64,000 nucleotides of DNA from Gemmatimonadaceae bacterium (GTDB taxonomy: Bacteria; Gemmatimonadota; Gemmatimonadetes; Gemmatimonadales; Gemmatimonadaceae). The position numbers and the translations under genes were made by a program. Positions 16,761 to 25,402 of the stretch are shown in pieces (within the stretch, counting starts at the first letter, position 1; every line of letters begins with the position of its first letter). The notes below the pieces were generated by a model. It did no database searches. It was not told the DNA's origin and saw nothing but the letters and a program-made list of their open reading frames with translations. The stretch spans positions 62,001 through 126,000 of the forward strand of contig JANYHT010000065.1 in assembly GCA_025358925.1 (NCBI GenBank). Direction: 5' to 3'.

Positions 16761-17528
16761 TTAGGTACCAGCCGGACGGTTGGCAATGCGGGCGGCCGCT
16801 TCTTTCAGACGCCAGCTTTTGCCTTCAAATTTCAGCAAATGTCCGTGATGCATGAGGCGGTCGAGTAATGGCGTGACGACGACCGTGTCGCCAAGGAGAC
16901 GTGCCCAGTCTTCCAGTGGGCGGTTCGATGTGACGATGGTGGATGATTTTTCATACCGGCTCATCAGCACTTCTGTGAGTTCGTCGCCCGCTTGGGTCGG
17001 CAGTTTGCGCAAGAAGAGATCATCGATGAGCAAGAGATCGACCGCTTTCAGTTGTTGGCGGTATTGGCGCAGCTGTCCCAGTTCGCGGGCTTCGGCGAGA
17101 TCTTCGATGAGTTGATGCGCTTCCCGGTACAGCACTTTGAAGCCACGTTGCACCGCGAGCAGTGCGAGCGCTTTGGCGCAGTGACTTTTCCCGGTGCCTG
17201 GGGGTCCAATGCACAAAATGTCTTCGTGCGCGTCAATAAACTGGAGGGTGCTGAGTTCGAGTACTTCGCGTTTTGGCACGCGCGTGTTGTACGTCCAATC
17301 AAATGCTTTCAGATCTTTGCGTTCCCGCAAGCCCGAGAGCGTGAAGCGCCGTTCGAGCAGGCGCGACCGCCGTCGGTCCAATTCGTCTTGCACCAGCCAC
17401 GAGAAGGCTTCGACGAAATCCATTTCGTGCGTCGTGACTTGCAGCGCGCGCGCGGGCAGCGTGGCGCTCATCCCCGACAAGCGGAGCGCGCGCAGTGCCT
17501 GTTCGAGTTCGGTGATCGACATGGTCAT
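16761..17528 (-). CDS. istB: IS21-family helper ATPase IstB
   Basis: 255-residue AAA+ ATPase that assists the IstA transposase in assembling the transposition complex and selecting targets. Motifs: Walker A CIGPPGTGKSHCAKAL (about residue 107), Walker B LLLIDDLFL, and the arginine-finger region STIVTSNRPLEDWARLLGD. Length is normal for IstB. The ATG at 17526-17528 overlaps the istA stop (ATGA), so translation is coupled. No frameshift or truncation is seen. Confidence 0.95.
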   Translation of the reverse strand: MTMSITELEQALRALRLSGMSATLPARALQVTTHEMDFVEAFSWLVQDELDRRRSRLLERRFTLSGLRERKDLKAFDWTYNTRVPKREVLELSTLQFIDAHEDILCIGPPGTGKSHCAKALALLAVQRGFKVLYREAHQLIEDLAEARELGQLRQYRQQLKAVDLLLIDDLFLRKLPTQAGDELTEVLMSRYEKSSTIVTSNRPLEDWARLLGDTVVVTPLLDRLMHHGHLLKFEGKSWRLKEAAARIANRPAGT

Positions 17529-19111
17529 TGGAGGGTTCCCGTGTGCGTGAGCGTGTCCGTGTGTTCCGGCGTGCGTTCATCCGTCGCGTGTTGTTCCCAA
17601 AACGTTTGGTATTCCGTCACGGGGCGGATGTCCGGCCCCGTTTGTGTCAGCGCGGGCGGCGGCGCGGCGGGCGGCGCCACGCGTCGCACGAGCGCCTGTT
17701 TCACGGCCGCGTACGAGTGACAGCCGGCGGCGTGCAATCGTTCACACACCGCTTCGATGTCGACGCGCGCATAGGTGCGGGGCAAATTCGCGAGGCCGTA
17801 AATCGCGCGTTGTCCGGGCCGCCCGAGGCGCGCAAACAGTGCCTGCGCGAAGGCGGTGGTATGCGGGCCGATCTGTTCCGCGCGCGCGAGCACGCGGGCG
17901 GTTTCCCGCGACGGATTGAACAGACGGTCCGACGCGGCCATCACGAAGGCGCCCCTGCGCAGGGCCAGCGCATGTCGGCGTAACACCGTGCCGCACCCGT
18001 CCCGGATCTCGACGCCGTGCGCATACACGCGCACCGTCACCAAGCTGTGCACGGGCGCGGGCAGCGCCGCATAGTACGCGCCCTGGATTTGCACGAGCCC
18101 ACTGTCATCGACCGTGCGGACACATTGCGTGAAGCACCGAAAGCCTGCGAGCGGTAACGGTTTGAGTGCCGATTGTTCTTCGCGAAACATTTCGAGCACT
18201 TGGCGTTTCTTGCGTCCATGAATGCGAAGCGCCGCCCAGTGCGCTTCCCAATGCGCGAGCCACGTGTTCTGCGCATCGAGCGTGTCAAACGTGCGCCCTT
18301 TCAGCGCGGTGCCTTGCGTGTGTTGAATGGCACTTTCGACGGTGCCTTTCCGATTCGGATCCTGGATGCGACACGCATCGGCGACGACACCATAGTGCGC
18401 GAGCAGCGCGGCGTACACCGGATTCAGTTCCGGTTCATACAGGTCGGGACGCAGCACGCCCGCTTTCAAATTGTCGAGCACGACGTACTGCGGACATCCG
18501 GTGAGCGCGCGAAAGGCTTCTTCATGCAACTGCGCCCACACGTCTTGCGTCGCTTTCCACACCACTTTCCGAAAACTCTTGCCCGAATATTTGAGCGTCA
18601 TCACAAACAACCACGGGCGCTTGTATTTGCCCGCTGCCGTCCGCGTCGGCGCGCCTTGCCCGAAATCGACTTGCGCCTCCTCTCCCGGCGGAAACTCCAG
18701 CACATCGAAACGCTCCGGCACGCGCGACTTGAGGCGCGCCACAAAGCGTTTGACGGAGTTGTAGTGATGCAAGAAGCCGTGACCTTCGACCAGGTCCTGA
18801 TACACGCTCACCGCGTTCCGGCCGAGCGCGACTTGCGCGGCAATCCACGCGCGATGGGGTTCGCAGGCGGAGACCGTCGTGCGCACCGCCCCGGACTCGC
18901 TCACGCCGTCCAGAGCCGGTGGCCGGGGTGGGGGAGTTCGATCCCCCGACTCCGAAAAACCGGTGGCCACCCCGGGGGAGTTTGCGGACGGCGTATACCG
19001 TCGAATCGTTTTCCGATCCACGCCCGTGCGTTTCTCGATCTCGCGCTGCGACGCGCCGCTCGCCAGCAGCGTCGCAATGGTCATACGTAAATGGGCCTTC
19101 AAGACGTTCAC
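17525..19111 (-). CDS. istA: IS21-family transposase IstA
   Basis: DDE transposase of about 528 residues from GTG 19111, preceded by GGAGG with 5-nt spacing; a longer frame from 19165 is open but less likely. The N-terminal HTH reads TIATLLASGASQREIEKRTG, then VDRKTIRRY. Catalytic acids are visible in EEAQVDFGQG, YVVLDNLKAG and NRKGTVESAIQHTQ, the D-D-E triad of rve integrases. A Pro/Gly-rich stretch near residues 45-75 lies over DNA that repeats parts of the terminal repeat (GGTGGCC, GGGGGAGT). The C-terminus is rich in Ala/Arg. It appears intact. Confidence 0.94.
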   Translation of the reverse strand: MNVLKAHLRMTIATLLASGASQREIEKRTGVDRKTIRRYTPSANSPGVATGFSESGDRTPPPRPPALDGVSESGAVRTTVSACEPHRAWIAAQVALGRNAVSVYQDLVEGHGFLHHYNSVKRFVARLKSRVPERFDVLEFPPGEEAQVDFGQGAPTRTAAGKYKRPWLFVMTLKYSGKSFRKVVWKATQDVWAQLHEEAFRALTGCPQYVVLDNLKAGVLRPDLYEPELNPVYAALLAHYGVVADACRIQDPNRKGTVESAIQHTQGTALKGRTFDTLDAQNTWLAHWEAHWAALRIHGRKKRQVLEMFREEQSALKPLPLAGFRCFTQCVRTVDDSGLVQIQGAYYAALPAPVHSLVTVRVYAHGVEIRDGCGTVLRRHALALRRGAFVMAASDRLFNPSRETARVLARAEQIGPHTTAFAQALFARLGRPGQRAIYGLANLPRTYARVDIEAVCERLHAAGCHSYAAVKQALVRRVAPPAAPPPALTQTGPDIRPVTEYQTFWEQHATDERTPEHTDTLTHTGTLQ

Positions 19112-19196
19112 TCCTTCCTCCGCACCGTGGTGAAGAGGACAGCGTAACGTCCCGTCGTCTGGCACCCCGAATTAGGCGCTCAAACGGTCACGCCGG

Positions 19197-19248
19197 GTGG
19201 AGGAGTTTGAGGTGGCCACAGGTGGGGGATTTTGGGTGGCCCCCGGGG
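19197..19248. repeat. Right terminal inverted repeat of IS21-family element
   Basis: Reads GTGGAGGAGTTTGAGG at its inner side and GGGTGGCCCCCGGGG at the outer end. It is the reverse complement of the left end apart from one indel and a few mismatches. Confidence 0.88.
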
Positions 19249-19254
19249 ATAACA
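19249..19254. repeat. Target-site duplication, right copy (ATAACA)
   Basis: Second copy of the 6-bp ATAACA that also precedes the left end at 16676-16681. Confidence 0.75.
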
Positions 19255-19523
19255 CCGTTCAGTCGCGCCAAAGCCAATCAGTTGAGGTGACAGTTGAAGT
19301 TCGAGCTTCTGCGAAAGCACTGACCGGCTCAGCCGCGCAGTGTTGCCAGATCGGTAACTACGACGAGTACCAACCTGAGCTCAAAAAACGCGACGAACTC
19401 TTCCGTTGGGCGAGAACGCGCGCACATTACTTAGAAGTGGTGAATAATTTTCCGATGCGAATCGTCACACATCTTGTGAGCTAAGGGGGAGTGTCTGTCC
19501 CATGCCGAAAATAATTGCAGAAA
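19255..19523. other. Region between IS element and BTAD regulator gene
   Basis: About 270 bp. It contains the right part of the frame that can be rejoined across the IS (to 19484) and the downstream side of the BTAD gene. No promoter or hairpin was recognised. The sequence is less GC-rich than most of the window. Confidence 0.4.
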
Positions 19524-22500
19524 TTATTTCGCGGCCACCTTTGCAGATACTCTTGCAAGACCAGCTGCAATTGGTCCTCGGTCACGACGCTGCGTTCTCA
19601 GATAAGCTCCAATAAAATCTGCGGCCTCTGAGTGCCGTTCTGACGCTACGAGCGACTCCCCGATAACCGATGTCAAATAGTCGCTAGTTCCAAATCGTGC
19701 TGTGCCCCCGTGCCTAGCAATAGCGACGTCAAGCAATGACCGATCGTTTGGCTGGGACCTGCCCTTTTGTAGAAGCGAAGCACCGAGTTCAAGTGCGGCG
19801 TGATATGCGTAAGATTTCGCAGTCGGGCATTTTCTAAGATGTTGGCCTGCCACTAAAAGGGCAGCAGCAGCCGCATGCACTTCTTCAGCCTCGATAGCAA
19901 GTCGCGCTAAGTGTGAGAAAACGTAATGCCCCGCGCCATCGCTGGGCGCATGGCAAAAGGCTTCGGAAAGAATGTCGGCGTGCCGACGTGCCTTTTCTCT
20001 GTCGTCCAGCTCAAGTGCTATTACCGAAAGTTGCCAATGCGGATACATGATCAAAGCCGTTGTGCCCTCAATCTCGGCGTTTCGTTGCGCTTCGTCAAAT
20101 CCAGATTGAGCTAAGCCCCAATCGCCGCAGATCCTCAAAGCATAAGCGGCGCGACAAAGCTTATAGTACCTCCCGGTAGAGATCACGGACTTCATGGCAG
20201 AGCATAAAAGAAGTTTTGCAGCCCGTTCAGCGCGCGCCATGTCACCGAAGATTGTGTGGTATGCAATGTCTATTGCGACGGACTGCTCTTCGTGTGGCGG
20301 ATCCGGCAACACGTCGTCGACACTTACATAGGCTTCTCGCGCCAGCTCTGACGAGCATAGGTTCGCAGCAATACGAATTCCGAGATCCGCCGCGCGCAGT
20401 CGCAGGTCCACACTCGTGCGGGGATCGCCCGAAGTCAGGATCGCTGATCTTGCAATTGCTTCCCTGTCCGCACTCGGATCCGCACGAAATGCTGCTTCCA
20501 TCCGAGACAGCAGTTCACTGATATCAGAAGGTGATGTAGCTCGATACGTAAGGTTGAATCGCACGGCGTACGTATCACCACGAACCGCTGACGTGTGCAG
20601 TCCACACTCGACCTCTGCTTGCATTCGAATCAGTTTTAAATCGTCGAGATGTTCGTCTTTGCACCGAACAATTGCTTCATCGGCGAATTTTAAGAGCGTT
20701 CCGCCATCGCCAGCAGCTAGGAGCGTATGGGCGTAAAGAATTAAATATCGGCTGAAAGAATCCGCATCCGCCGCCGCCCGCCAACTGGTCAAAATGCGTA
20801 GAGCATCGCTAAGTGAAGGGATTTCTCGTGCGCGACGAACTAACGCGAGCGCAACGCGTCGATGCACGTATCGAGCAGCGGTTACACCAAGCTTTGCTAC
20901 TGCCGTCTGCGCCAGAAGCTCATGTACCGAAACGGTTGAATCGCCGCGGTCCGCGAGCGTGTGTGCTTTGTCTAGTTCGTCGATTGCGGCCAGGATCTCA
21001 AAGACTCCAAGTTCGAGTATTTCTTCAAGCCCAGAAACTGTTGCAGAGTCACCCAATGCAGAGGCAGTTTGGAGCACGAGCAACGCCGTCACACTCAGCT
21101 TCGCTAGCCGCTGCTCAATCACCTCGCCCAACGTCGGCGGTACACCACCCGCTTCGCCAGACTCAATCCAATGATTCACCAATGATCGCAAGAATAACGG
21201 CACACCCTCACTCGCCTTCACAAACCAGTCGCCCAAAGCATCCGTTAGCGGCGCCGACAAGTCATCACTGATCGCGCGTGCCAATGCCAAGGAACTCTCT
21301 GCCGACAGCGGATGCAACGGACGAACGCGCAACGCATTCGGCACACGTCCAGGCCGCGTCGCGCGCGCGTGAGGTTCGCGCGAAGTCAACACCACAAATG
21401 CACGCGTCGAGTCAGCGTGCTCAATAAAATCCGCCAACACTTCCCACGACGTCTCGTCGATCCAATGCGTGTCATCAACGACCAGCAACAACGGCTTCTC
21501 ATCAGAGACCGCCGCCATCAAGTCAATTAGCGCGCGTCGCAACGACGATACGACCTGGTACGGCGGCGCTACGCTCGGCGCATCCAATTCGCTAATCGCC
21601 GGCTCAATCACCGCAGACGTCTCCACAATCTCGGGCTCCGGCTCAGGCGTCACAAACGCACGCGGCATCCACCGCTTCAACATCCGCAAGTTCTCGGGCG
21701 CACAACCGAGCGCACCCGGCATCGACAGCATCGCCGGCGCGAGATCCAAAAATACCGACAGCGGACGCACGGCATCCAATTCACGACACCCCACGCGCAT
21801 CGTCCGAAATCCCTCAAGCGCGCCCACTTTCGCGAGTTCGCTCGTCAGCCGCGTTTTCCCCATGCCGGATGTACCGTGCAATAACACCACGCTGCCATCA
21901 TGCCATCGCGCACGACGCATCATCATCGTCAACACCGAGAGTTCTTCTTCACGTCCCATGAAGTGTCGCTCCGTCGGCGCAAACGAAATGCGTCCGCGCG
22001 CTATTGGCTCGGCGATGCGTCGTCGCAACATCGCTGCCGGCAATCGAATATCACCGGCCCCGATACCCAATTCTGCAAGATACTTATCTAGGATGGCGAC
22101 AGCTTCTGACTTGGAGCCGGCCAACGCCGTGCACTCTGCGACGGTCAGCGTCGCGTCTTCATTCAGCGGATCAAACTGCAGCAACCACCGCGCGAGTGCC
22201 TCGGCGCCACTCCAATCCGCCCGCTCGCGACGCGTGCGCAGCTGACCGACGAGTACTCGACGCACGTCGGCATGCACCGCCTCGCGCTCCGTATCAAGCC
22301 AGTCCTGAAAATCCGGTGACGACGCCACATAGGCGGGCAAAAACAGACCGAACGGTTCATGCCCGCGTGTGACGTCCCGCTCGAACTGTTCACCGGTACG
22401 CTCGAGCGAGAACGTCGTGAGCACTTGTCCCACGTCCAGCTCCACCACCTCGCCGACCAACCCCGCACGTACGCCAAGCTGACGCAACTTATACAACGCC

Positions 22501-22784
22501 TGTCGCAGATTGGCGCGCTGCCGCACCGGCGTCTGCCCATGCCACAACTCGGCAAGCAGCGTGTCGCGCGCGCAGCGCATCTCCGGTGCATAAGCCAAAC
22601 GCAATAGCAGCGAAAACAACGTGCCGGTTGATGGATCCAATCGTGCGTCGCCCACCAAAAGCGTCGTCGCACCGAGCGTTTGGAGACGGATCAACACGCG
22701 CCCCTGCGGATCCAGCGTGGGCGCGACCGTACGGTCGACGGTGCGCAAAAACGGGTGTTCGCGGCGGGCGTGTGGTCGGGCCAT
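19524..22784 (-). CDS. Large BTAD/SARP-type regulator with AAA ATPase and TPR-like domain
   Basis: 1086 residues. An N-terminal winged-helix region (about 30-130, FSLLLRLAYAPEMRCARDTL, then QRANLRQALYKLRQLG) and a BTAD helical domain (about 130-280) resemble SARP activators. A STAND-like AAA ATPase follows: Walker A LLHGTSGMGKTRL (about 308) and Walker B LLLVVDDTHWID (about 433). The C-terminal 450 residues are helical TPR-like repeats that usually bind ligands or partners. Start ATG 22784 has GAGGGA 6 nt upstream. The N-terminal half is GC-rich, the C-terminal half markedly less so, suggesting a mosaic origin. It may control neighbouring genes; targets are unknown. Confidence 0.85.
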   Translation of the reverse strand: MARPHARREHPFLRTVDRTVAPTLDPQGRVLIRLQTLGATTLLVGDARLDPSTGTLFSLLLRLAYAPEMRCARDTLLAELWHGQTPVRQRANLRQALYKLRQLGVRAGLVGEVVELDVGQVLTTFSLERTGEQFERDVTRGHEPFGLFLPAYVASSPDFQDWLDTEREAVHADVRRVLVGQLRTRRERADWSGAEALARWLLQFDPLNEDATLTVAECTALAGSKSEAVAILDKYLAELGIGAGDIRLPAAMLRRRIAEPIARGRISFAPTERHFMGREEELSVLTMMMRRARWHDGSVVLLHGTSGMGKTRLTSELAKVGALEGFRTMRVGCRELDAVRPLSVFLDLAPAMLSMPGALGCAPENLRMLKRWMPRAFVTPEPEPEIVETSAVIEPAISELDAPSVAPPYQVVSSLRRALIDLMAAVSDEKPLLLVVDDTHWIDETSWEVLADFIEHADSTRAFVVLTSREPHARATRPGRVPNALRVRPLHPLSAESSLALARAISDDLSAPLTDALGDWFVKASEGVPLFLRSLVNHWIESGEAGGVPPTLGEVIEQRLAKLSVTALLVLQTASALGDSATVSGLEEILELGVFEILAAIDELDKAHTLADRGDSTVSVHELLAQTAVAKLGVTAARYVHRRVALALVRRAREIPSLSDALRILTSWRAAADADSFSRYLILYAHTLLAAGDGGTLLKFADEAIVRCKDEHLDDLKLIRMQAEVECGLHTSAVRGDTYAVRFNLTYRATSPSDISELLSRMEAAFRADPSADREAIARSAILTSGDPRTSVDLRLRAADLGIRIAANLCSSELAREAYVSVDDVLPDPPHEEQSVAIDIAYHTIFGDMARAERAAKLLLCSAMKSVISTGRYYKLCRAAYALRICGDWGLAQSGFDEAQRNAEIEGTTALIMYPHWQLSVIALELDDREKARRHADILSEAFCHAPSDGAGHYVFSHLARLAIEAEEVHAAAAALLVAGQHLRKCPTAKSYAYHAALELGASLLQKGRSQPNDRSLLDVAIARHGGTARFGTSDYLTSVIGESLVASERHSEAADFIGAYLRTQRRDRGPIAAGLARVSAKVAAK

Positions 22785-22816
22785 AGATCCCTCAAGTGGA
22801 GTGGTCGGACCCACAC

Positions 22817-22845
22817 GTTCTATCATGGCGTCACCGAAGTGTCAT
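22817..22845 (-). promoter_or_regulatory. Promoter of BTAD regulator gene
   Basis: On the minus strand, ATGACA (22845-22840) and TAGAAC (22822-22817) are separated by exactly 17 nt. The start point would be near 22810, leaving a leader of about 26 nt that contains the GAGGGA ribosome binding site of ATG 22784. The ATG at 22826 lies upstream of the predicted start point, which argues against it as start codon. Confidence 0.6.
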
Positions 22846-22863
22846 CGCACCCGTCACCCCCGT

Positions 22864-23850
22864 TTACTTCGGTAGGTCGATCAACGCGTCAATGGGAATG
22901 CCGTCCGCTTCCGCCTGAAAATTGACGACGAGGCGATGCCGGAGCACCGACGGCGCCACGGCGCGTACATCGTCGATGTCCGGCATTGCACGCCCGTCCA
23001 TCGCGGCACGCGCCTTCGCGCCCAGCACCAAATACTGCGAGGCACGAGGTCCAGCGCCCCAACTCACATACTTTTTGACCATCGCGGTCGCCTCCGCCGA
23101 TTCCGGTCGCGTACTCCGCGCCAGGCGCACCGCGTACTGCACCAAACTCGGCGGCGCCGGCAAGCGACGAACCAGCCGCTGCATCGCGAGCAACTCTTCG
23201 CCACCCAACACCGGCTTGACTTGCCCTTCGCTATCGCCGGTGGTCGACATGACGATTTGCTCTTCTTCTTCGCGCGTCGGGTATCCCACCTTTAACTCAA
23301 ACATGAACCGATCGAGCTGCGCTTCCGGCAATGGGTAGGTGCCTTCCTGCTCGATCGGATTCTGCGTCGCGAGCACAAAAAACGGACGCGGCAATTCGTA
23401 GGTGCGACCCGCGACCGTCACATTGCGTTCCTGCATCGCTTGCAAGAGCGCGGCTTGGGTCTTCGGTGGGGCGCGATTGATTTCGTCCGCTAACACCATG
23501 TTGGCAAACACCGGTCCGGGCGCAAAACGAAAGGCGCGCTTCCCCGTTCCCGGCTCCTCCTCCATCAATTCCGTTCCCGTGATATCACTCGGCATTAAGT
23601 CCGGTGTGAATTGCACACGTGAGAACGTGAGATCAAGGGCACGCGCGACTGTCTGCACGAGCAACGTTTTGGCGAGCCCCGGCACGCCAACCAATACGAC
23701 ATGACCGCCCGCTAACAGCGCAGCAACCAGATCATCCACCACTTGCGTTTGACCAACAATGCGTTGTGCAATTTGCGTGGAAAGTTGGCGTCGCGCTTCC
23801 GCAAGACGGTCCAGCAATACGAGATCGTTCGCGTCAGTAGATGCGTTCAC
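22864..23850 (-). CDS. MoxR-family AAA+ ATPase
   Basis: 328-residue MoxR ATPase, a chaperone-type family that often matures enzyme complexes together with DUF58 and VWA proteins. Walker A GVPGLAKTLLVQ is at about residue 55, Walker B VLADEINRAPPKTQAALLQA at about 118, then FFVLATQNPIEQEGTYPLPE (sensor 1 and MoxR signature) and LDRFMF. No DUF58 or VWA gene is adjacent, so the usual operon context is missing here. It lies downstream of a BsuPI-type lipoprotein gene, separated by a hairpin. The client is unknown. Confidence 0.92.
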   Translation of the reverse strand: MNASTDANDLVLLDRLAEARRQLSTQIAQRIVGQTQVVDDLVAALLAGGHVVLVGVPGLAKTLLVQTVARALDLTFSRVQFTPDLMPSDITGTELMEEEPGTGKRAFRFAPGPVFANMVLADEINRAPPKTQAALLQAMQERNVTVAGRTYELPRPFFVLATQNPIEQEGTYPLPEAQLDRFMFELKVGYPTREEEEQIVMSTTGDSEGQVKPVLGGEELLAMQRLVRRLPAPPSLVQYAVRLARSTRPESAEATAMVKKYVSWGAGPRASQYLVLGAKARAAMDGRAMPDIDDVRAVAPSVLRHRLVVNFQAEADGIPIDALIDLPK

Positions 23851-23908
23851 GTGTGACTGTTCTGGACGGGGACGGGTGACGTCGCGAGAGCAATGGATAG
23901 AAACACAT

Positions 23909-23930
23909 ACGGACGTCCGAAGACGTCCGT
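23909..23930 (-). terminator. Hairpin between BsuPI lipoprotein gene and moxR
   Basis: Perfect inverted repeat ACGGACGTC-CGAA-GACGTCCGT, 9-bp stem with a tetraloop. On the minus strand it is followed by GTATGTGTTTCT, a modest T-rich tract. It lies 80 nt after the lipoprotein stop and 58 nt before the moxR start, so it may end the upstream transcript or attenuate read-through. Confidence 0.5.
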
Positions 23931-24009
23931 TGCTTTGCTACGCGTGCAATATGGGAGCGGTACATCTGTTCGCGCGAGACTCGCTCGGCCCGATTCCCGT
24001 ACCCGTTCG

Positions 24010-24459
24010 TTAATGCAGAGCAAACTCCACGCGCTGATTGACCGGATAATTCACACTGTGCAATTGCGCAACCAACACATACTGACCCGGCGACGGCGGT
24101 GTCCACCGTTCCGCATATACGGCGGAATTGTGCGAATCGAGTAACCGATTCTGTATGGACTGCGTGTACATGCGGCCCGTGCTCCAGCGCCACACTTCGC
24201 GGCCGTTTGCGTCGAGCACCGCGAAATCATGCGTGCGCCCATCAGCAAAATTCAACTCTACCCGTTTGCGCGTGTCATTGGCCACTTCGATGGCAAAGCG
24301 CACATGACCGTGCGTGGTATCCACAATAACATGCGACGTTACACCGTCAGCGGAGGCCACAGACGTACGCGCGTTGGCCACCGGACTCTGCGTTCGCGGA
24401 CTACACGCGAAAATGAGGACGGCGGCGGCCAGCAGTGGAACGATGATGCGTGAAAGCAT
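24010..24459 (-). CDS. Lipoprotein with BsuPI-type domain
   Basis: 149 residues from ATG 24459 (MLSRIIVPLLAAAVLIFAC), with a lipobox ending in Cys about 19. The mature part matches the BsuPI-like fold: RVELNFADGRTHDFAVLDA, then EVWRWSTGRMYTQS and PGQYVLVAQLHSVNYP. The domain was named after an intracellular proteinase inhibitor of Bacillus, but in exported lipoproteins its role is not established. The frame remains open 81 nt upstream, but those residues do not form a signal peptide. It is transcribed divergently from the ATP synthase operon. Confidence 0.75.
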   Translation of the reverse strand: MLSRIIVPLLAAAVLIFACSPRTQSPVANARTSVASADGVTSHVIVDTTHGHVRFAIEVANDTRKRVELNFADGRTHDFAVLDANGREVWRWSTGRMYTQSIQNRLLDSHNSAVYAERWTPPSPGQYVLVAQLHSVNYPVNQRVEFALH

Positions 24460-24679
24460 CAGACTTTCAGAAGAATGGGCGGCGCTGAAGGGCAACCGCA
24501 ACGAGAAGCACCGACATGGACTTGGACGATCCTCGGTCACATTTCGATACTACGCCACGTTATCAACTACAGCAGGGCCTGTCAAGACGCATTAGTGACG
24601 TTAAGTGACGACCCTGTCGCCATTTCCAGAGCCCAGGGTACTCAGTCGGGTTTCCTTCGGCAGGGAGGGTTCGTTTCGC

Positions 24680-24708
24680 TTGCGAAAAATTTCACAAGCC
24701 TCTAGCTT
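24680..24708 (+). promoter_or_regulatory. Promoter of the ATP synthase operon
   Basis: TTGCGA (24680-24685) and TAGCTT (24703-24708) with a 17-nt spacer. The start point would be near 24715, only about 3 nt before the ATG at 24718, and no Shine-Dalgarno sequence is present, so translation of the first gene is probably leaderless. Confidence 0.65.
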
Positions 24709-24717
24709 CACCCCGGA

Positions 24718-25014
24718 ATGGACAAAAACTCGGGTCGAACAACGTTAAATACAACACCCACTCGCGAGCGGTCGCCGTGGGCGCTCGCGGGTCTCGGCAT
24801 CCAGTTTTTTGTGGCGATCGTGCTGTTCGTAATACTCGGAAACTGGTTAGACAAACGATTGGGCAGCGCTCCGCTCTTTCTACTGTCGGGCCTGTTTTTA
24901 GGCGGCGGCGGCACATTCTACCTGAGTTACCGTCGGCTCATGGCACGGTTCAGCGACACGAAGCACACACCCTCCGCAGCGGAACGGTCATCCGACGTGG
25001 GTCCGTCAGCATGA
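24718..25014 (+). CDS. AtpZ/AtpI-family ATP synthase accessory protein
   Basis: 98 residues with two membrane helices (LAGLGIQFFVAIVLFVILGN, then LFLLSGLFLGGGGTFYLSY) separated by WLDKRLGSAP, the pattern of AtpZ-like proteins at the head of ATP synthase operons. These are proposed to help c-ring assembly or Mg2+/Ca2+ transport. The stop overlaps the start of the next gene (ATGA at 25011-25014). The first codon is nearly at the predicted transcript start. Confidence 0.82.
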   Translation: MDKNSGRTTLNTTPTRERSPWALAGLGIQFFVAIVLFVILGNWLDKRLGSAPLFLLSGLFLGGGGTFYLSYRRLMARFSDTKHTPSAAERSSDVGPSA

Positions 25015-25388
25015 TATCGTCTGCGCGATCGAACACATGGCGCTCATTGCTGGCGTTCACCGTCGCGCAGGTGTTGCTGGTCATCGTGGTGTCGTGGTTG
25101 TTGCAGCGATTTGTATGGACAGATGACGCATCAGCGTCGGCGGTGCAGGCCAGCGCGTGGATGGCCGTGCTGGTGCAGACAGTGACGTTTGCCATTGCGC
25201 GCTTGGTCGCGCGACAAAACGTCATTGCTGGATGGGGGCTCGGCGTGGTGATTCGTTTTGCCACGGTTGCGTTCTGGGCGTTTCTCGGCATTAAGGCGTT
25301 GGGACTCGCCCAGAGTCCGGCGTTGCTCTCGCTGGTTGTGTTTTACTTCGTCTCGACACTTATCGAGCCGCTCTTCTTGAACGCCTGA
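25011..25388 (+). CDS. ATP synthase subunit I-like membrane protein
   Basis: 125 residues with four hydrophobic segments: SLLAFTVAQVLLVIVVSWLL, WMAVLVQTVTFAIARLVA, GLGVVIRFATVAFWAFLGI and PALLSLVVFYFVSTLIEPLF. Size, position before atpB and membrane topology fit the ATP-synt_I (AtpI) family that assists c-ring formation; sequence similarity cannot be measured here. It starts by ATGA overlap with the preceding gene and ends 14 nt before atpB. Confidence 0.65.
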   Translation: MISSARSNTWRSLLAFTVAQVLLVIVVSWLLQRFVWTDDASASAVQASAWMAVLVQTVTFAIARLVARQNVIAGWGLGVVIRFATVAFWAFLGIKALGLAQSPALLSLVVFYFVSTLIEPLFLNA

Positions 25389-25402
25389 CCCGGACCCTCG
25401 GG

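Larger units (their letters stand above)
16682..19248 (-). mobile_element. IS21-family insertion sequence, complete
   Basis: 2567 bp bounded by imperfect terminal inverted repeats of 52-53 bp and flanked by the direct repeat ATAACA. It carries istA and istB on the minus strand, overlapping by 4 nt (ATGA), the typical IS21 arrangement. Both proteins appear intact with catalytic motifs, so the element may be active. It lies between the HD-GYP gene and the large BTAD regulator gene. Confidence 0.93.
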
